Assembly: GCA_035447065.1 (NCBI GenBank)
Contig: DAOTGJ010000011.1
Coordinates: forward strand, 1-64,000
DNA length: 64,000 nt
Origin: CALEMW01 sp035447065
Lineage (GTDB): Bacteria > Krumholzibacteriota > Krumholzibacteriia > LZORAL124-64-63
Direction of reading: 5' to 3'
Below the pieces are notes generated by a model, which saw only the letters and a list, made by a program, of their open reading frames with translations, did not search any database and had not been told where the DNA came from. Position numbers and translations under genes: made by a program. Of this stretch, positions 14,813 to 23,307 are shown in pieces. How positions within the stretch are numbered: position 1 is the first letter of the stretch; each line of letters opens with the position of its first letter.

Positions 14813-16687
14813 TCACCGGCCCGCGACGCCTTCCAGCAGGCGACGGGCCGCGGTGCGCCGGCTCTCGGCGCCGCTCAGGTCCGGTGCGGCCAACGCCAGG
14901 TCCGCGCCGTCGCCGCCGGCGGTCCGGACCGCGGCCCGCGGCAGCAGCGCCTCCAGCCATACGCGCAGGTCCCCGCGGTCGGCCGAGGTCCAGGGCTGGT
15001 CCGCCTCGGGCAGGACCAGCGCCGCCGCCGGCCAGCCCGAGGCCATGGCCTCGCCCAGGGCCTCCAGCAGGGCGCCCGCGCCCGCGGGCTCCAGCACCAG
15101 CAGGGGCGGCGGCGACGTCTCGCTCCATCCCTCCGGCATCACCACCTGCACGCGGCGCGGTCCCAGGTCCGAGGGCCAGATGAGCCGGCGCGCTCCGGAC
15201 TCCGGCAGGATCGTGCCGCGCCCGGCGTACGCATGGATCATGCCTTCGGTTTCGGCCACGGTGGTCATCAGGGGCGCCGGGTTGGCGCGCGGATCCCGCT
15301 CCGACAGGCTCGCATCCACCAGCTCCAGCCGCCACTCCACCGAGGCGCGCTGGGCGTCGGGCATGCCCTTGCAGCGGTCCAGGACGGTGTAGGCCCAGTC
15401 GCCGCGGAACCGGAAGAGGCCGCCGCGCCATTCCGCGCCGGTGGAATCGTCCAGGGCCACGGCGGCGCGCAGGCGGTAGGGGCCATCGGGCAGAGCGGAC
15501 ACGTCCACCCAGCGGCGGCTCACCGTGAGGCCGGCGGGCAGGTCCAGGGTCTCCGCGTCGCCGCCGGAGGTCACCACCGAGGCGCCGTCGTTGTCCTCCA
15601 CGGCCAGGGCCAGAACGGCGCGGGCCGGATGCGGCGTCCACACGGCCAGATCCACGGGCAGGGGGCGTGATCCGGCCACGGTGGAGGCCACCACCGCCGA
15701 CAGGCGCGCGGGGCCGTCGGGGTCCGGGCGCAGCGTCAACGGCAGGTAACGGCGGGGGCCGGGGGCGTCGCCGGGGCGCGACGGGTCGGCCACCAGGGAC
15801 GCGGCGGGCGAGGAGCCGTCCGGCGCGCCGGCGAACTCCACGTTCACGCCGAAGAGCGAGTCGCCGGGCAGGGCGTAGGGCGCCACGTAGCTCCAGGGGA
15901 CCAGGGCCGTGAGGGTGCGCGTGCCCTCCGCCTTGTCCCAGGCGATGTCCGGAGCCAGCTCCAGCACCTGCGTGTCCAGGAGGCGGTCCGGATGGGTGAG
16001 GGCCACGCCCACCGGCAGGCCGTCGCGGCGGCCGAACCCGAAGGTCCAGACGCGGTCGGTGTCGAACACGTCCTCGGGACGGGGAGCGGCCAGGGTCAGC
16101 AGCACGCCGCCTCCGCGCAGCCAGGGCTCGGGCCCGTCGGCCAGGGCGCCGGCCGGGGCGGTCAGCTCCAGGCGGAAGCCGTCGGCGCTCACCTCCAGGG
16201 CGGCCTTGAGGTCCATGGCCGGGCGGCCGTCCGTGCTCAGGGTCAGAGGGAGGCGGCGGCCCTCGGTCAGCACCGTGGCGCGCCGGCGCGCGGCCCGCTC
16301 CAGGCCCAGGCGCGTATCGTCCAGCAGGGACCGGAAGCCGGGGTCCTCGGCCAAGGCGGCAAGATCCGGATCCGCGGCGGCGCGGCGCACGTCGTCGAAC
16401 CCCAGGCGGAAGGCGCGGTCCAGGGCGGCCACGGCGTCGCGCGGCGCGTCCAGACGGGCTTCCAGGCAGGCCAGGTTGTAGTGCAGGGCCGCGCGATCGG
16501 GGTCCTGGGCGATCCAGTCCACCAGCGCCTCGCGGGCCCGGGGCAGGTCGCCGTCGGCCAGGGCCTCGCGCAGGCGGACGGAAGGCGCGGGCGCCGCCTG
16601 GACCGCCGCGGCCAGCAGCAGCAGGAACGTCAGGATGCGGACGAGCCCGGCGGACCGGGCTCGTGCGGAGGCATGGGCGTGGGTCAT
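14813..16687 (-). CDS. Secreted protein with helical repeats and a CBM9-like region
   Basis: The product has 624 residues from ATG 16687; an in-frame GTG directly after the ackA stop (16702) would add five residues, and neither has a strong Shine-Dalgarno sequence. A signal peptide (VRILTFLLLLAAAVQAAPA) is followed by a short TPR-like stretch (about residues 45-120: LPRAREALVDWIAQDPD, LHYNLACLEARLDAPRDAV). Residues about 135-320 resemble the family 9 carbohydrate-binding fold (WLRGGGVLLTL, RVWTFGFGRRDGLPVG). The C-terminal 120 residues (RRVQVVMPEGWSETSPPPLLVL) are weakly like an alpha/beta-hydrolase such as an esterase, but no clear Gly-x-Ser-x-Gly nucleophile motif is seen. It abuts ackA, so shares its operon by position. 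Function unknown. Confidence 0.78.
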   Translation of the reverse strand: MTHAHASARARSAGLVRILTFLLLLAAAVQAAPAPSVRLREALADGDLPRAREALVDWIAQDPDRAALHYNLACLEARLDAPRDAVAALDRAFRLGFDDVRRAAADPDLAALAEDPGFRSLLDDTRLGLERAARRRATVLTEGRRLPLTLSTDGRPAMDLKAALEVSADGFRLELTAPAGALADGPEPWLRGGGVLLTLAAPRPEDVFDTDRVWTFGFGRRDGLPVGVALTHPDRLLDTQVLELAPDIAWDKAEGTRTLTALVPWSYVAPYALPGDSLFGVNVEFAGAPDGSSPAASLVADPSRPGDAPGPRRYLPLTLRPDPDGPARLSAVVASTVAGSRPLPVDLAVWTPHPARAVLALAVEDNDGASVVTSGGDAETLDLPAGLTVSRRWVDVSALPDGPYRLRAAVALDDSTGAEWRGGLFRFRGDWAYTVLDRCKGMPDAQRASVEWRLELVDASLSERDPRANPAPLMTTVAETEGMIHAYAGRGTILPESGARRLIWPSDLGPRRVQVVMPEGWSETSPPPLLVLEPAGAGALLEALGEAMASGWPAAALVLPEADQPWTSADRGDLRVWLEALLPRAAVRTAGGDGADLALAAPDLSGAESRRTAARRLLEGVAGR

Positions 16688-16702
16688 GGGCAGCGCGACC
16701 AC

Positions 16703-17905
16703 CTAGTGCGGGAAGGCCAGCGACGCGGTGTCGCGGGCGATCATCAGCTCCTCGTTGGTGGGCACGATCATGATGGCGATGCGCGACGACAGCTTGCTGA
16801 TCATCGCCTCGTCCCGGCGCGTGGCGTTCTTGAAGGGGTCCAGCTCCGCGCCGATGATCTCGAGTCCGCGGCACGCCCACTCGCGCACCAGCGAATCGTT
16901 CTCGCCCACCCCCGCGGTGAACACTAGGGCGTCCACCCGCCCCAGCGCAACCGCGTAGGCGCCGATGTACTTGCGGATGTGGTAGGCGTAGATCTCCAGG
17001 GCCAGCTTGGCGCGCTCGTGCCCGTTGGCGTATTCGCGCTCCACGTCGCGCAGGTCGCTGCTGAGGCCGGAGATGCCCAGCAGGCCGCTCTGCTTGTTGA
17101 AGAGGGCGTCGATCTCCTCCAGCGTCATGCCCTTGTTGCGCTCCAGGTACCCGGCGATGGCCGGGTCGATGTCGCCGCAGCGCGTGCCCATCATCAGGCC
17201 CTCCAGCGGCGTGAAGCCCATGGAGGTGTCGATGGACCGCCCGCCCTTGACCGCCGCCACCGAGGCGCCGTTGCCCAGGTGGCAGGTGATCAGGTTGAGC
17301 TGCTCCACGGGCATCTCCAGGATCTGGGCCGTGCGCAGCGTCACGTAGCGGTGGCTGGTGCCGTGGAAGCCGTAGCGGCGGATCTTGTGCTCCTCGTACA
17401 TGCGGTAGGGAAGCGGGTACACGTATGCATGGGGCGGCATGGTCTGATGGAAGGCCGTGTCGAACACGCCCACCATGGGCACGTCCGGCAGCACCGCGCG
17501 GGCGGCCAGGATGCCGGTGATGTTGGGCGGGTTGTGCAGGGGCGCCAGGGGGATGCACTCCTCCAGGGCGTCCACCACGTCCTGGGTGATGATCACGCTG
17601 CCGGCGTACTTCTCGCCCGCGTGAACCACGCGGTGGCCCACGGCGTGGATCTCGTCGAAGGAGCCGATGACGCCGGTCTCCGCGTCCGTCAGCGATTCCA
17701 TCACGATGCGGATGCCGGCCTCGTGGTCCGGCACCGGCAGGGTGCGGTCCACGGGGTCGTGCCCGGGCACCACCGCCACGTGACGGCCCTCCTGCTGGCC
17801 GATGCGCTCCACCAGGCCCTTGGCCAGCAGCGTCTCCTGCTCCATCTCCAGGAGCTGGTACTTCAGGGAGCTGCTGCCGCAGTTGATGACCAGGATGTTC
17901 TTCAC
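16703..17905 (-). CDS. ackA: Acetate kinase
   Basis: Acetate kinase converts acetyl phosphate and ADP to acetate and ATP. The 400-residue length is standard. The N-terminus MKNILVINCGSSSLKYQL contains the phosphate-binding strand of the acetate/sugar kinase fold. Downstream motifs include VFDTAFHQTMPP, YGFHGTSHRYV, HLGNGASVAAVKGG with the catalytic-site neighbourhood, and DALVFTAGVGEND. The start is GTG overlapping the pta stop codon (GTGA), so the pair is almost certainly translationally coupled. Together they give substrate-level ATP from acetyl-CoA, pointing to acetate formation or overflow. Confidence 0.97.
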   Translation of the reverse strand: MKNILVINCGSSSLKYQLLEMEQETLLAKGLVERIGQQEGRHVAVVPGHDPVDRTLPVPDHEAGIRIVMESLTDAETGVIGSFDEIHAVGHRVVHAGEKYAGSVIITQDVVDALEECIPLAPLHNPPNITGILAARAVLPDVPMVGVFDTAFHQTMPPHAYVYPLPYRMYEEHKIRRYGFHGTSHRYVTLRTAQILEMPVEQLNLITCHLGNGASVAAVKGGRSIDTSMGFTPLEGLMMGTRCGDIDPAIAGYLERNKGMTLEEIDALFNKQSGLLGISGLSSDLRDVEREYANGHERAKLALEIYAYHIRKYIGAYAVALGRVDALVFTAGVGENDSLVREWACRGLEIIGAELDPFKNATRRDEAMISKLSSRIAIMIVPTNEELMIARDTASLAFPH

Positions 17906-18906
17906 GACCCGCTCCCGGCGGCCTGCAGGGCGGTGATGGCGGCCACGTTGACGATGTCGTCCACGCTGCAGCCGCGCGAGAGGTCGTTCACCGGCTTGGC
18001 CATGCCCTGGAGCACGGGGCCCACGGCCTCGGCGCCGGCCAGGCGCTGCACCAGCTTGTAGCCGATGTTGCCCGCGTCCAGGTCCGGGAAGATCAGCACG
18101 TTGGCATGGCCGGCCACGGCGCTGCCGGGGGCCTTGCGCTCGCCCACCGAAGCGACCAGGGCGGCGTCGGCCTGCAACGGTCCGTCCACGGCCAGGGCGG
18201 GGGCCTTCTCGCGCACCAGGCGCACGGCCTCCTCCACCTTGTCCACGTCGGCGCCGGCGCCGCTGCCGCGGGTGGAGTAGCTGAGCATGGCCACCCGGGG
18301 CTCGAAGCCGCAGAGCGCGCGGGCGGTGGCGGCGCTGGCCGTGGCGATGTCCGCCAGCTGGGCCGCGGTGGGCTGCGGATTCACGGCGCAGTCGCCGAAC
18401 ACGACCATGCCCTCGGTGCCCAGGGTCCAGCCCTCGCGCACCATCACGAAGCAGCTGCTCACGGTGCTGCAGCCCGGGGCGGTGCCCACGGCCTGGAAGG
18501 CGGCGCGCAGCACGTCGCCGGTGGCGTTCACGGCCCCGGCCACCATGCCGTCGGAGCGGCCGGCGTCCACCAGCAGGGCGCCGTAGAGCAGGCCGTCGCG
18601 CACGGCCTCGCGGGCGCCCTCCGGGGTCACGCCCTTGTGCTTGCGCTTCTGGAAATAGCGGTCCGCCAGGGTCTCGCGGTCGGCGTCCGTGGCCGGATCC
18701 ACGAAGGCGAGCCCGTCGGGGGAGAGATCCAGGGCCTTGAGCCCCCGCAGGGCCGTGTCGGCGTCGCCCAGCAGGATCACCTTGGCGATGCCGGCGTCGC
18801 GGATGGCGGCGGCGGCCTGGAGGGTGCGTTCGTCCTCGATCTCGGGCAGCACGATGGTCTTGCCCAGGGCCGCGGCCTGGCTGCGCAGGCGGGAAGTGAA
18901 GTCCAT
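17902..18906 (-). CDS. pta: Phosphate acetyltransferase
   Basis: It interconverts acetyl-CoA plus phosphate and acetyl phosphate plus CoA, feeding the acetate kinase encoded next. The 334-residue product is the short, single-domain PTA_PTB form without the N-terminal regulatory domain of enteric Pta. Typical segments are KTIVLPEIEDERTLQAAA at the start, GLLYGALLVDAGRSDGMVAG, STVSSCFVMV, PRVAMLSYSTRGSG and the C-terminal DLSRGCSVDDIVNVAAITA. It overlaps ackA by 4 bases. A weak promoter candidate lies about 60 bases upstream. Confidence 0.97.
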   Translation of the reverse strand: MDFTSRLRSQAAALGKTIVLPEIEDERTLQAAAAIRDAGIAKVILLGDADTALRGLKALDLSPDGLAFVDPATDADRETLADRYFQKRKHKGVTPEGAREAVRDGLLYGALLVDAGRSDGMVAGAVNATGDVLRAAFQAVGTAPGCSTVSSCFVMVREGWTLGTEGMVVFGDCAVNPQPTAAQLADIATASAATARALCGFEPRVAMLSYSTRGSGAGADVDKVEEAVRLVREKAPALAVDGPLQADAALVASVGERKAPGSAVAGHANVLIFPDLDAGNIGYKLVQRLAGAEAVGPVLQGMAKPVNDLSRGCSVDDIVNVAAITALQAAGSGS

Positions 18907-18963
18907 GACGTCCTCTGCTGGTCGTGGGGTGGCGGCGCGGCGCCACGGGCCGCACCTGCGGCT

Positions 18964-18992
18964 AACGATGGCACACGCGCCGCGGTTGTCAA
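18964..18992 (-). promoter_or_regulatory. Weak promoter candidate for pta-ackA
   Basis: A perfect -35 TTGACA (18992-18987) is preceded by a second TTGACT, giving a TTGACT-GG-TTGACA direct repeat. At 17 bases spacing the -10 is ATCGTT (18969-18964), a poor match. The repeated TTGAC may be a regulator site instead. Confidence 0.3.
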
Positions 18993-19055
18993 CCAGTCAA
19001 CAAGCTCTCCGCAGCCGAAAATCCCATGAAAACGTTGGCTTTGGGGGAAAGAAAG

Positions 19056-19083
19056 GGCGGCCGCCCCCCTCGGAGCGGCCGCC
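19056..19083 (-). terminator. Terminator after the Rrf2 regulator gene
   Basis: A 9-bp perfect stem (19056-19064, 19075-19083) with a 10-base loop lies 35 bases past the stop codon. On the minus strand CTTTCTTTCCCC follows, a U-rich tail. Good intrinsic terminator shape. Confidence 0.7.
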
Positions 19084-19117
19084 AGGTCTCGAGCGCCGTT
19101 TTGATCGCAGGGTAAAA

Positions 19118-19570
19118 TCAGACCTGGGGCAGCCGTCGGCTCAGGTCCAGGTTCCGCTCGATCTCCGGCAGCCGGTCGATGAGGTCCTGCAGGGTGAACC
19201 CCTCCCAGAACGCCTGCAGCTTCTGGTCCAGGAGCTCCCAGATCCCGCGGGTGGTGCAGAAGTCGCTGCGCTCGCAGGTGTCCGGGTTGGGCACGCAGTC
19301 CACCAGGGGGGTGGTGCCCTCCAGGGTGCAGAAGACGTCCCAGAGGGAGATCTCCTTGGGGTCCCGGGTCAGGAAATAGCCTCCGCGGACTCCCTTGCGG
19401 CTGCCGATGAGGTCGGCCTTGCGCAAGGAGGCGACGAGCTGCTCCAGATACTTGCGGCTGATCTCCTGGGATTCCGCGATGGAGCTCAGGGGAACGGGAT
19501 TGCCGTCGTAGGTGACCGCGATCTGGAGCAGGGCGCGGAGTCCGTATCGGACCTTGGTGGTGATTCTCAC
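19118..19570 (-). CDS. Rrf2-family transcriptional regulator with IscR-type cysteines
   Basis: This 150-residue protein has the Rrf2 winged-helix start MRITTKVRYGLRALLQIA, recognition helix (SSIAESQEISRKYLEQLVASLRKAD) and wing (SRKGVRGGYFLTRDP). Cysteines at 92, 99 and 105 match the position and near-identical spacing of the three [2Fe-2S] ligands of IscR, so it probably senses Fe-S status, redox or NO through a cluster. It has its own strong promoter and terminator, so it is monocistronic. It does not neighbour nifU-nifS, which lie 13 kb away, so its targets are open; autoregulation, pta-ackA and nifU are candidates. Confidence 0.93.
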   Translation of the reverse strand: MRITTKVRYGLRALLQIAVTYDGNPVPLSSIAESQEISRKYLEQLVASLRKADLIGSRKGVRGGYFLTRDPKEISLWDVFCTLEGTTPLVDCVPNPDTCERSDFCTTRGIWELLDQKLQAFWEGFTLQDLIDRLPEIERNLDLSRRLPQV

Positions 19571-19609
19571 GGGCGCGTCCTTCCGCTGCGGTGGGCGGGT
19601 GTGCCTACA

Positions 19610-19637
19610 ATTATAACAATCGCACCGGCCTGGGCAA
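19610..19637 (-). promoter_or_regulatory. Promoter for the Rrf2 regulator gene
   Basis: A perfect -10 TATAAT (19615-19610) is preceded by TTGCCC (19637-19632) at 16 bases. The -10 sits inside a direct repeat ATTGT-TATA-ATTGT, an AT island in very GC-rich sequence, and may be an operator for autoregulation. The leader to the start codon is about 35 bases. Confidence 0.65.
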
Positions 19638-19660
19638 GGAGAGGCGTCGAGAATGACGCT

Positions 19661-20647
19661 TCACTTCTTGATCTCCGGAACCGGTTCCACGAGCTGGGGG
19701 GGGAGCTGCAGGGGGCGCGTGGTGGCCCGCTTGCGCTCGATGTCCCGGTACACGCGCTCCACCTGGACCGCGTCCAGCTCCATCACCTTGCCGGCCTCCG
19801 CGGCGCTCACGCCGTGGTTGTGGGCCCACAGCAGCAGGTCCATCTGGGCGTAGGGCAGGGCGAAGTAGAACTCGTCCTGGCCCTGGGGCAGGCTGTAGGT
19901 GTCCGTGGTGGGGATCACGGAGCAGATGTCGTCGGGCAGGCCCAGGTGCCGCGCCATGGCGTAGACCTGGGTCTTGTACAGGTGGGCGATGGGCTTGATG
20001 TCCGCCGAGCCGTCGCCGTTCTTCACGAAGAAGCCCTGGTCGTACTCCAGCCGGTTGGGCGTGCCCAGCACCGCGTAGTTCAGGCGGTCGGCGTGGTAGT
20101 ACTCCATGGTCTTGCGGATGCGCTGCTTGAAGTTGGTGGCGGCCACCACCTGCAGGTAGGCGTCCAGGGGCATGCGGGCCTCGTGCATCGTCCCGTCGGG
20201 ATCCTGGGCCACCATGCGGTACACGTTGATGCGGTCCGAGTCCAGCAGGTCGCCGGGCAGCACGATCTTGGCCTTCCAGCCCGCGCCGTACTCGGGGAAG
20301 ACCTTGCGGTAGGCCTCGTCCCGGCGGCGGTAGCAGCCCAGTCCCTCCAGGGCCGGCGCGATGTCCTCCACGGCGTACTCGATGCCCAGGTGCTGCGCCA
20401 GGCCCTCGCCCAGGCTGCGGCTGGCCTTGCTGGAGTCCAGCTCCGGCAGCATCAGTCCGAAGACCTTCTTGGGCCCCAGCGCGCGCACGGCCAGGCCGGC
20501 GGTCACGCTGCTGTCGATGCCGCCCGACATGGCCACCACGGCGCCGCGGCGCAGCATGGTGCGCGGCACCAGCTCGCGCAGGCGCTGGCTGATGTGGTCG
20601 GCGGCGGCTTCGAGGTCCAGGTCGAGCACGTTCTTGTGGAAGGCCAT
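19661..20647 (-). CDS. nadE: NAD(+) synthase family protein (ammonia-dependent size)
   Basis: Expected role: ATP-dependent amidation of nicotinate adenine dinucleotide to NAD+, last step of NAD synthesis. The 328-residue product begins at ATG 20647 after GGAGGA; a longer in-frame extension upstream looks non-coding. The PP-loop SGGIDSS is at residues 41-47, followed by VFGLMLPE. Further NAD-synthase-like segments are TNFKQRIRKTMEYYHADRLNYAVLGT, GFFVKNGDGSADIKPIAHLYKTQV and IPTTDTYSLPQGQDEFYF. There is no glutaminase domain. Related PP-loop amidotransferases act on sugars or other acids, so the substrate is the main uncertainty. It has its own promoter and faces away from the propeller gene. 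Confidence 0.82.
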   Translation of the reverse strand: MAFHKNVLDLDLEAAADHISQRLRELVPRTMLRRGAVVAMSGGIDSSVTAGLAVRALGPKKVFGLMLPELDSSKASRSLGEGLAQHLGIEYAVEDIAPALEGLGCYRRRDEAYRKVFPEYGAGWKAKIVLPGDLLDSDRINVYRMVAQDPDGTMHEARMPLDAYLQVVAATNFKQRIRKTMEYYHADRLNYAVLGTPNRLEYDQGFFVKNGDGSADIKPIAHLYKTQVYAMARHLGLPDDICSVIPTTDTYSLPQGQDEFYFALPYAQMDLLLWAHNHGVSAAEAGKVMELDAVQVERVYRDIERKRATTRPLQLPPQLVEPVPEIKK

Positions 20648-20690
20648 GGGTCGGGTTCCTCCGGAATGGTTCATGATCTTGAGCGGGAAC

Positions 20691-20719
20691 AGCCTACGCA
20701 GGGGGGGCGGTTCTGTCGA
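20691..20719 (-). promoter_or_regulatory. Candidate promoter for nadE
   Basis: Minus strand TCGACA (20719-20714), 17-base spacer, TAGGCT (20696-20691). Initiation near 20684 gives a leader of about 37 bases with GGAGGA before the ATG. Confidence 0.5.
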
Positions 20720-20895
20720 TGGGTTTTCGGCTGACAGGCGTAGAACTGGATCGGGGATTCGTGGTAGAGTGAACATGCTCCATCGATATCGTATGACGAT
20801 CATGGCTCTCCGGGTATGTGATGTTCCGAATCGGTGCATCCTGAGTGCCTCGAAAGCTCAGATGAGCCACCCACCCATCCGAAGGTGAGCCGAGG

Positions 20896-23145
20896 ATGCC
20901 GTCGCGGAGGCCCCGTACGATCTCTTCCATCACGATCATGGTCGGGTTGATCTCGGCCGCCGTTGCCTTCTCCCAGCCTTGCATGGAGTACGGACCGGAG
21001 GCCGCCCCGGAGGGGCAGATCGAGGTGGGACCCGCCGATGTCCTGCTTCTCGATGGAAGCACCCTGGTCACCTCCACGGACACGGGCGCCTTCACGGTCT
21101 ACCGAATCCGTCCGGACGGAGTGCCGGTCCTCAGGTCCGCCTTCACCGTTTCGAGGATGAAGCATGCTGAGCTCAGGAGCGATGCCCTCTACGTCGAGGC
21201 GGGGTCGGATTCGCTGCTCGTCTTCGACGTCGGTGCGGAAAATTCTCCCGCCCTCGCGCAGACCGTGACGCTTCCGGGTGTTCCGGGGAGCAGATTGAAG
21301 GTGGCGGAAGGTCTCCTGTGCTGGCATGGCCGGCTCTTCGACATCGATGAACCGCTGGCCCCTCAGCTCCTCGACACGCCCTCGATCCGAGGGGCGGTTC
21401 TGGGCTTCGACGTCCATGGCAGCCTTCTGACGGTGCACCGCTCGGATCCCGCTCGCCCGAGCTGGAGCGTTCTGGAACGCTATCTGATGACACAGGACGG
21501 GATGGTGCCTCTGGAAATCCTCTGGGAGGGTTCCTCCGAGGGCATGGACACGGTCCGCATCGTCAGCATCGATCATGGCGTCGAGGGAACTGCCTGGCTC
21601 ACGTCTCAGACGCACTCCCGGTTCGTTTCTTGGTGGGGCTGGATCGTCGTGGATGTGGAAACCCGTATCCATGTCCGCAGCGACCCCTGGAGCGAGATGG
21701 AGCGGTCATGGTCCTTCGACCCCGTCGTCGATATCGGATCGTTCGCGATGCAGCCGTCCGGCGGCATCGTCTTCCGCGCGGAAGACTGGTTGTCCTATGC
21801 CGACTTGGTGGACGACGGCATCGACATGACCGCCCGCGGCATCGCGAGCCGGGGCTTCGTCCTCGGGCCCGAGGGGAGGCTCTACAACCTGGATGACGAA
21901 GGCCTGCTGTCCTGGTACAGCGAGGATCCCGGGACCGCTCATCCCGCCGCCGGCGTCCTGCCCCACCACGGCTTGGTGAACCTGTTCCATCTCGGATCCA
22001 GGTTGGGAGCGGTGGAGGAATCCTCGCTGGAGGAATGGACGTGGCGGGAGCTGATGCTCTACGACGTGGCCGGGGACGGCCGCCTCTCACCGCAGCCGGA
22101 GTGGGAAACCGAGATCGGGGAGGCCCGGCTCACCGAGGCGGCGGACCCGTACCTGTTGTTCTCGGATGACGGGTGGCCGGACTGGCTGTTCGACGCGCGC
22201 CATCCGGAGTCCAGGCTCATGCTGCCGGACAGCCGGGGCGGGACCGTGACTGCGGGTTGGCTGTTCCGACCCGATGCCAGTGCGCTCCGGGCGAGCAGGA
22301 TCGAGGAGGGTCCGGAATTGGGCGACGAAGTGGTCTTCGGGCAGTCCGATCGCTATTACGTCCATGTGCAGGCCGGCGAGGGTGTCCTCTACGCGGTCTC
22401 CCGTGAGCCGGGCGGTGGCGGGGCCTTGCTCCATGTCTTCGACATCACGGATCCCGAAGCGCCGACGGCCCTGGAGACCCACGGTCTCGAGGGGCCAGGT
22501 TCCGACCCGCAGGTGAAAGGGGGATACCTGTCGGTGGGCTCATCCGATCAGTTCCGCATCCGCACGGACGGGACCCTCCTTCGCGTTCCGTCCCTGCCGT
22601 GGCTCTGGTGGAGCCCGCACACCGTTCTTCACGACGGACTGGCGTATGCGAGCTCGTATCCAGACGCGTCGTATCTCCGTCTCTTCGATCTCTCCGACCC
22701 CTGGACGCCCGTGGAACTGGCCGTGGTGCCTCATCGGGCGCCCATCTTGGACCTCGTCTCGGACGGCCGCGCCCTCTTCGTCTGCGACGACGGCGGCATC
22801 GTCACCTATCGGCTCGACTGCCGGGATCCTCTGCCGGTCGAACCGGGGCAGCCCGATGTCCCGGCCACCACCCTGTCCCTGTCGCCGGCGAGCCCCAACC
22901 CCTTCAATCCCCGGACCACGCTGCGTTTCAGCCTGCATGAGCCCGGCCACGTCGACCTCGTCGTGCATGACCTGGCGGGACGCCGGATCGCGACCCTCGT
23001 AGCAGGTCCATACCCGGCCGGCAGCCATGCCGCCACCTGGAACGGGCTGGACGATGCCGGTCAGAGCGTGCCCGCCGGCACCTATCTGGCCCGGTTCGCG
23101 ACTGGAACCCAAGTGGAGGTCCGCAAGCTCGTGCTCTTGAAGTAG
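20896..23145 (+). CDS. Secreted beta-propeller (LVIVD-like) protein with FlgD-like/type IX-style C-terminal module
   Basis: The product is 749 residues, with AAGGTGAG before the ATG and a signal peptide (ISSITIMVGLISAAVAFSQ). Most of the mature protein consists of blade-like strands (VLLLDGSTLVTSTDTGAFTVYRI, LRSDALYVEAGSDSLLVFDV, LLHVFDITDPEAPTALETHG, YLRLFDLSDPWTPVELAVV) resembling LVIVD-repeat propellers. Residues about 655-749 contain PNPFNPRTTLRF, VDLVVHDLAGRRIATLV, AGSHAATWNGLDDAGQSVPAGTY, the FlgD-Ig-like module placed at the C-terminus of secreted proteins in FCB-related phyla. Codon use is less extreme in GC than that of neighbours. Cell-surface or released location is inferred; no enzyme motif seen. 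Confidence 0.85.
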   Translation: MPSRRPRTISSITIMVGLISAAVAFSQPCMEYGPEAAPEGQIEVGPADVLLLDGSTLVTSTDTGAFTVYRIRPDGVPVLRSAFTVSRMKHAELRSDALYVEAGSDSLLVFDVGAENSPALAQTVTLPGVPGSRLKVAEGLLCWHGRLFDIDEPLAPQLLDTPSIRGAVLGFDVHGSLLTVHRSDPARPSWSVLERYLMTQDGMVPLEILWEGSSEGMDTVRIVSIDHGVEGTAWLTSQTHSRFVSWWGWIVVDVETRIHVRSDPWSEMERSWSFDPVVDIGSFAMQPSGGIVFRAEDWLSYADLVDDGIDMTARGIASRGFVLGPEGRLYNLDDEGLLSWYSEDPGTAHPAAGVLPHHGLVNLFHLGSRLGAVEESSLEEWTWRELMLYDVAGDGRLSPQPEWETEIGEARLTEAADPYLLFSDDGWPDWLFDARHPESRLMLPDSRGGTVTAGWLFRPDASALRASRIEEGPELGDEVVFGQSDRYYVHVQAGEGVLYAVSREPGGGGALLHVFDITDPEAPTALETHGLEGPGSDPQVKGGYLSVGSSDQFRIRTDGTLLRVPSLPWLWWSPHTVLHDGLAYASSYPDASYLRLFDLSDPWTPVELAVVPHRAPILDLVSDGRALFVCDDGGIVTYRLDCRDPLPVEPGQPDVPATTLSLSPASPNPFNPRTTLRFSLHEPGHVDLVVHDLAGRRIATLVAGPYPAGSHAATWNGLDDAGQSVPAGTYLARFATGTQVEVRKLVLLK

Positions 23146-23192
23146 GGAGCTCGACCGGATTGATCGCCCCGCCATGCCCTGGAGTTCCCATG

Positions 23193-23216
23193 GGCCGCTC
23201 CTGCCGCGGCCGTTTT
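23193..23216 (+). terminator. Probable terminator after the FlgD-tailed propeller gene
   Basis: A 6-bp GC stem (23193-23198, 23206-23211) with a 7-base loop is followed by GTTTT and a second TTTT a few bases on. It lies about 48 bases past the stop codon and upstream of the next promoter candidate. Confidence 0.5.
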
Positions 23217-23239
23217 CATCATTTTCACGCCCCGCACGG

Positions 23240-23268
23240 TGGACACCACCGCCTCTCCCCACTATCTT
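23240..23268 (+). promoter_or_regulatory. Promoter for the adenosine deaminase-phosphofructokinase operon
   Basis: Plus strand TGGACA (23240-23245), 17-base spacer, TATCTT (23263-23268). Initiation is predicted at about 23275, exactly the first base of the stem-loop that precedes the ribosome-binding site. Confidence 0.6.
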
Positions 23269-23274
23269 GCCCCC

Positions 23275-23295
23275 GGAAAACGGACACCGTTTTCC
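23275..23295 (+). promoter_or_regulatory. 5'-terminal leader stem-loop before the adenosine deaminase gene
   Basis: A perfect 9-bp inverted repeat (23275-23283, 23287-23295) with a 3-base loop ends one base before the AAGGAG ribosome-binding site (from 23296). If transcription begins at 23275 the mRNA would start with this hairpin, which could protect the 5' end or tune ribosome access. No U-tract follows, so it is not a terminator. Confidence 0.55.
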
Positions 23296-23307
23296 AAGGA
23301 GAGCCGC

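Noticed and set aside
14787..17558. A 923-codon frame overlapping ackA and the CBM9-like gene
   Set aside because: It is a shifted reading of two well-supported genes and is dominated by Arg, Gly and Pro.
20760..20896. A promoter for the FlgD-tailed propeller gene
   Set aside because: TAGAGT at 20765 and several AT-rich spots exist, but none has a convincing -35, so no site was called.
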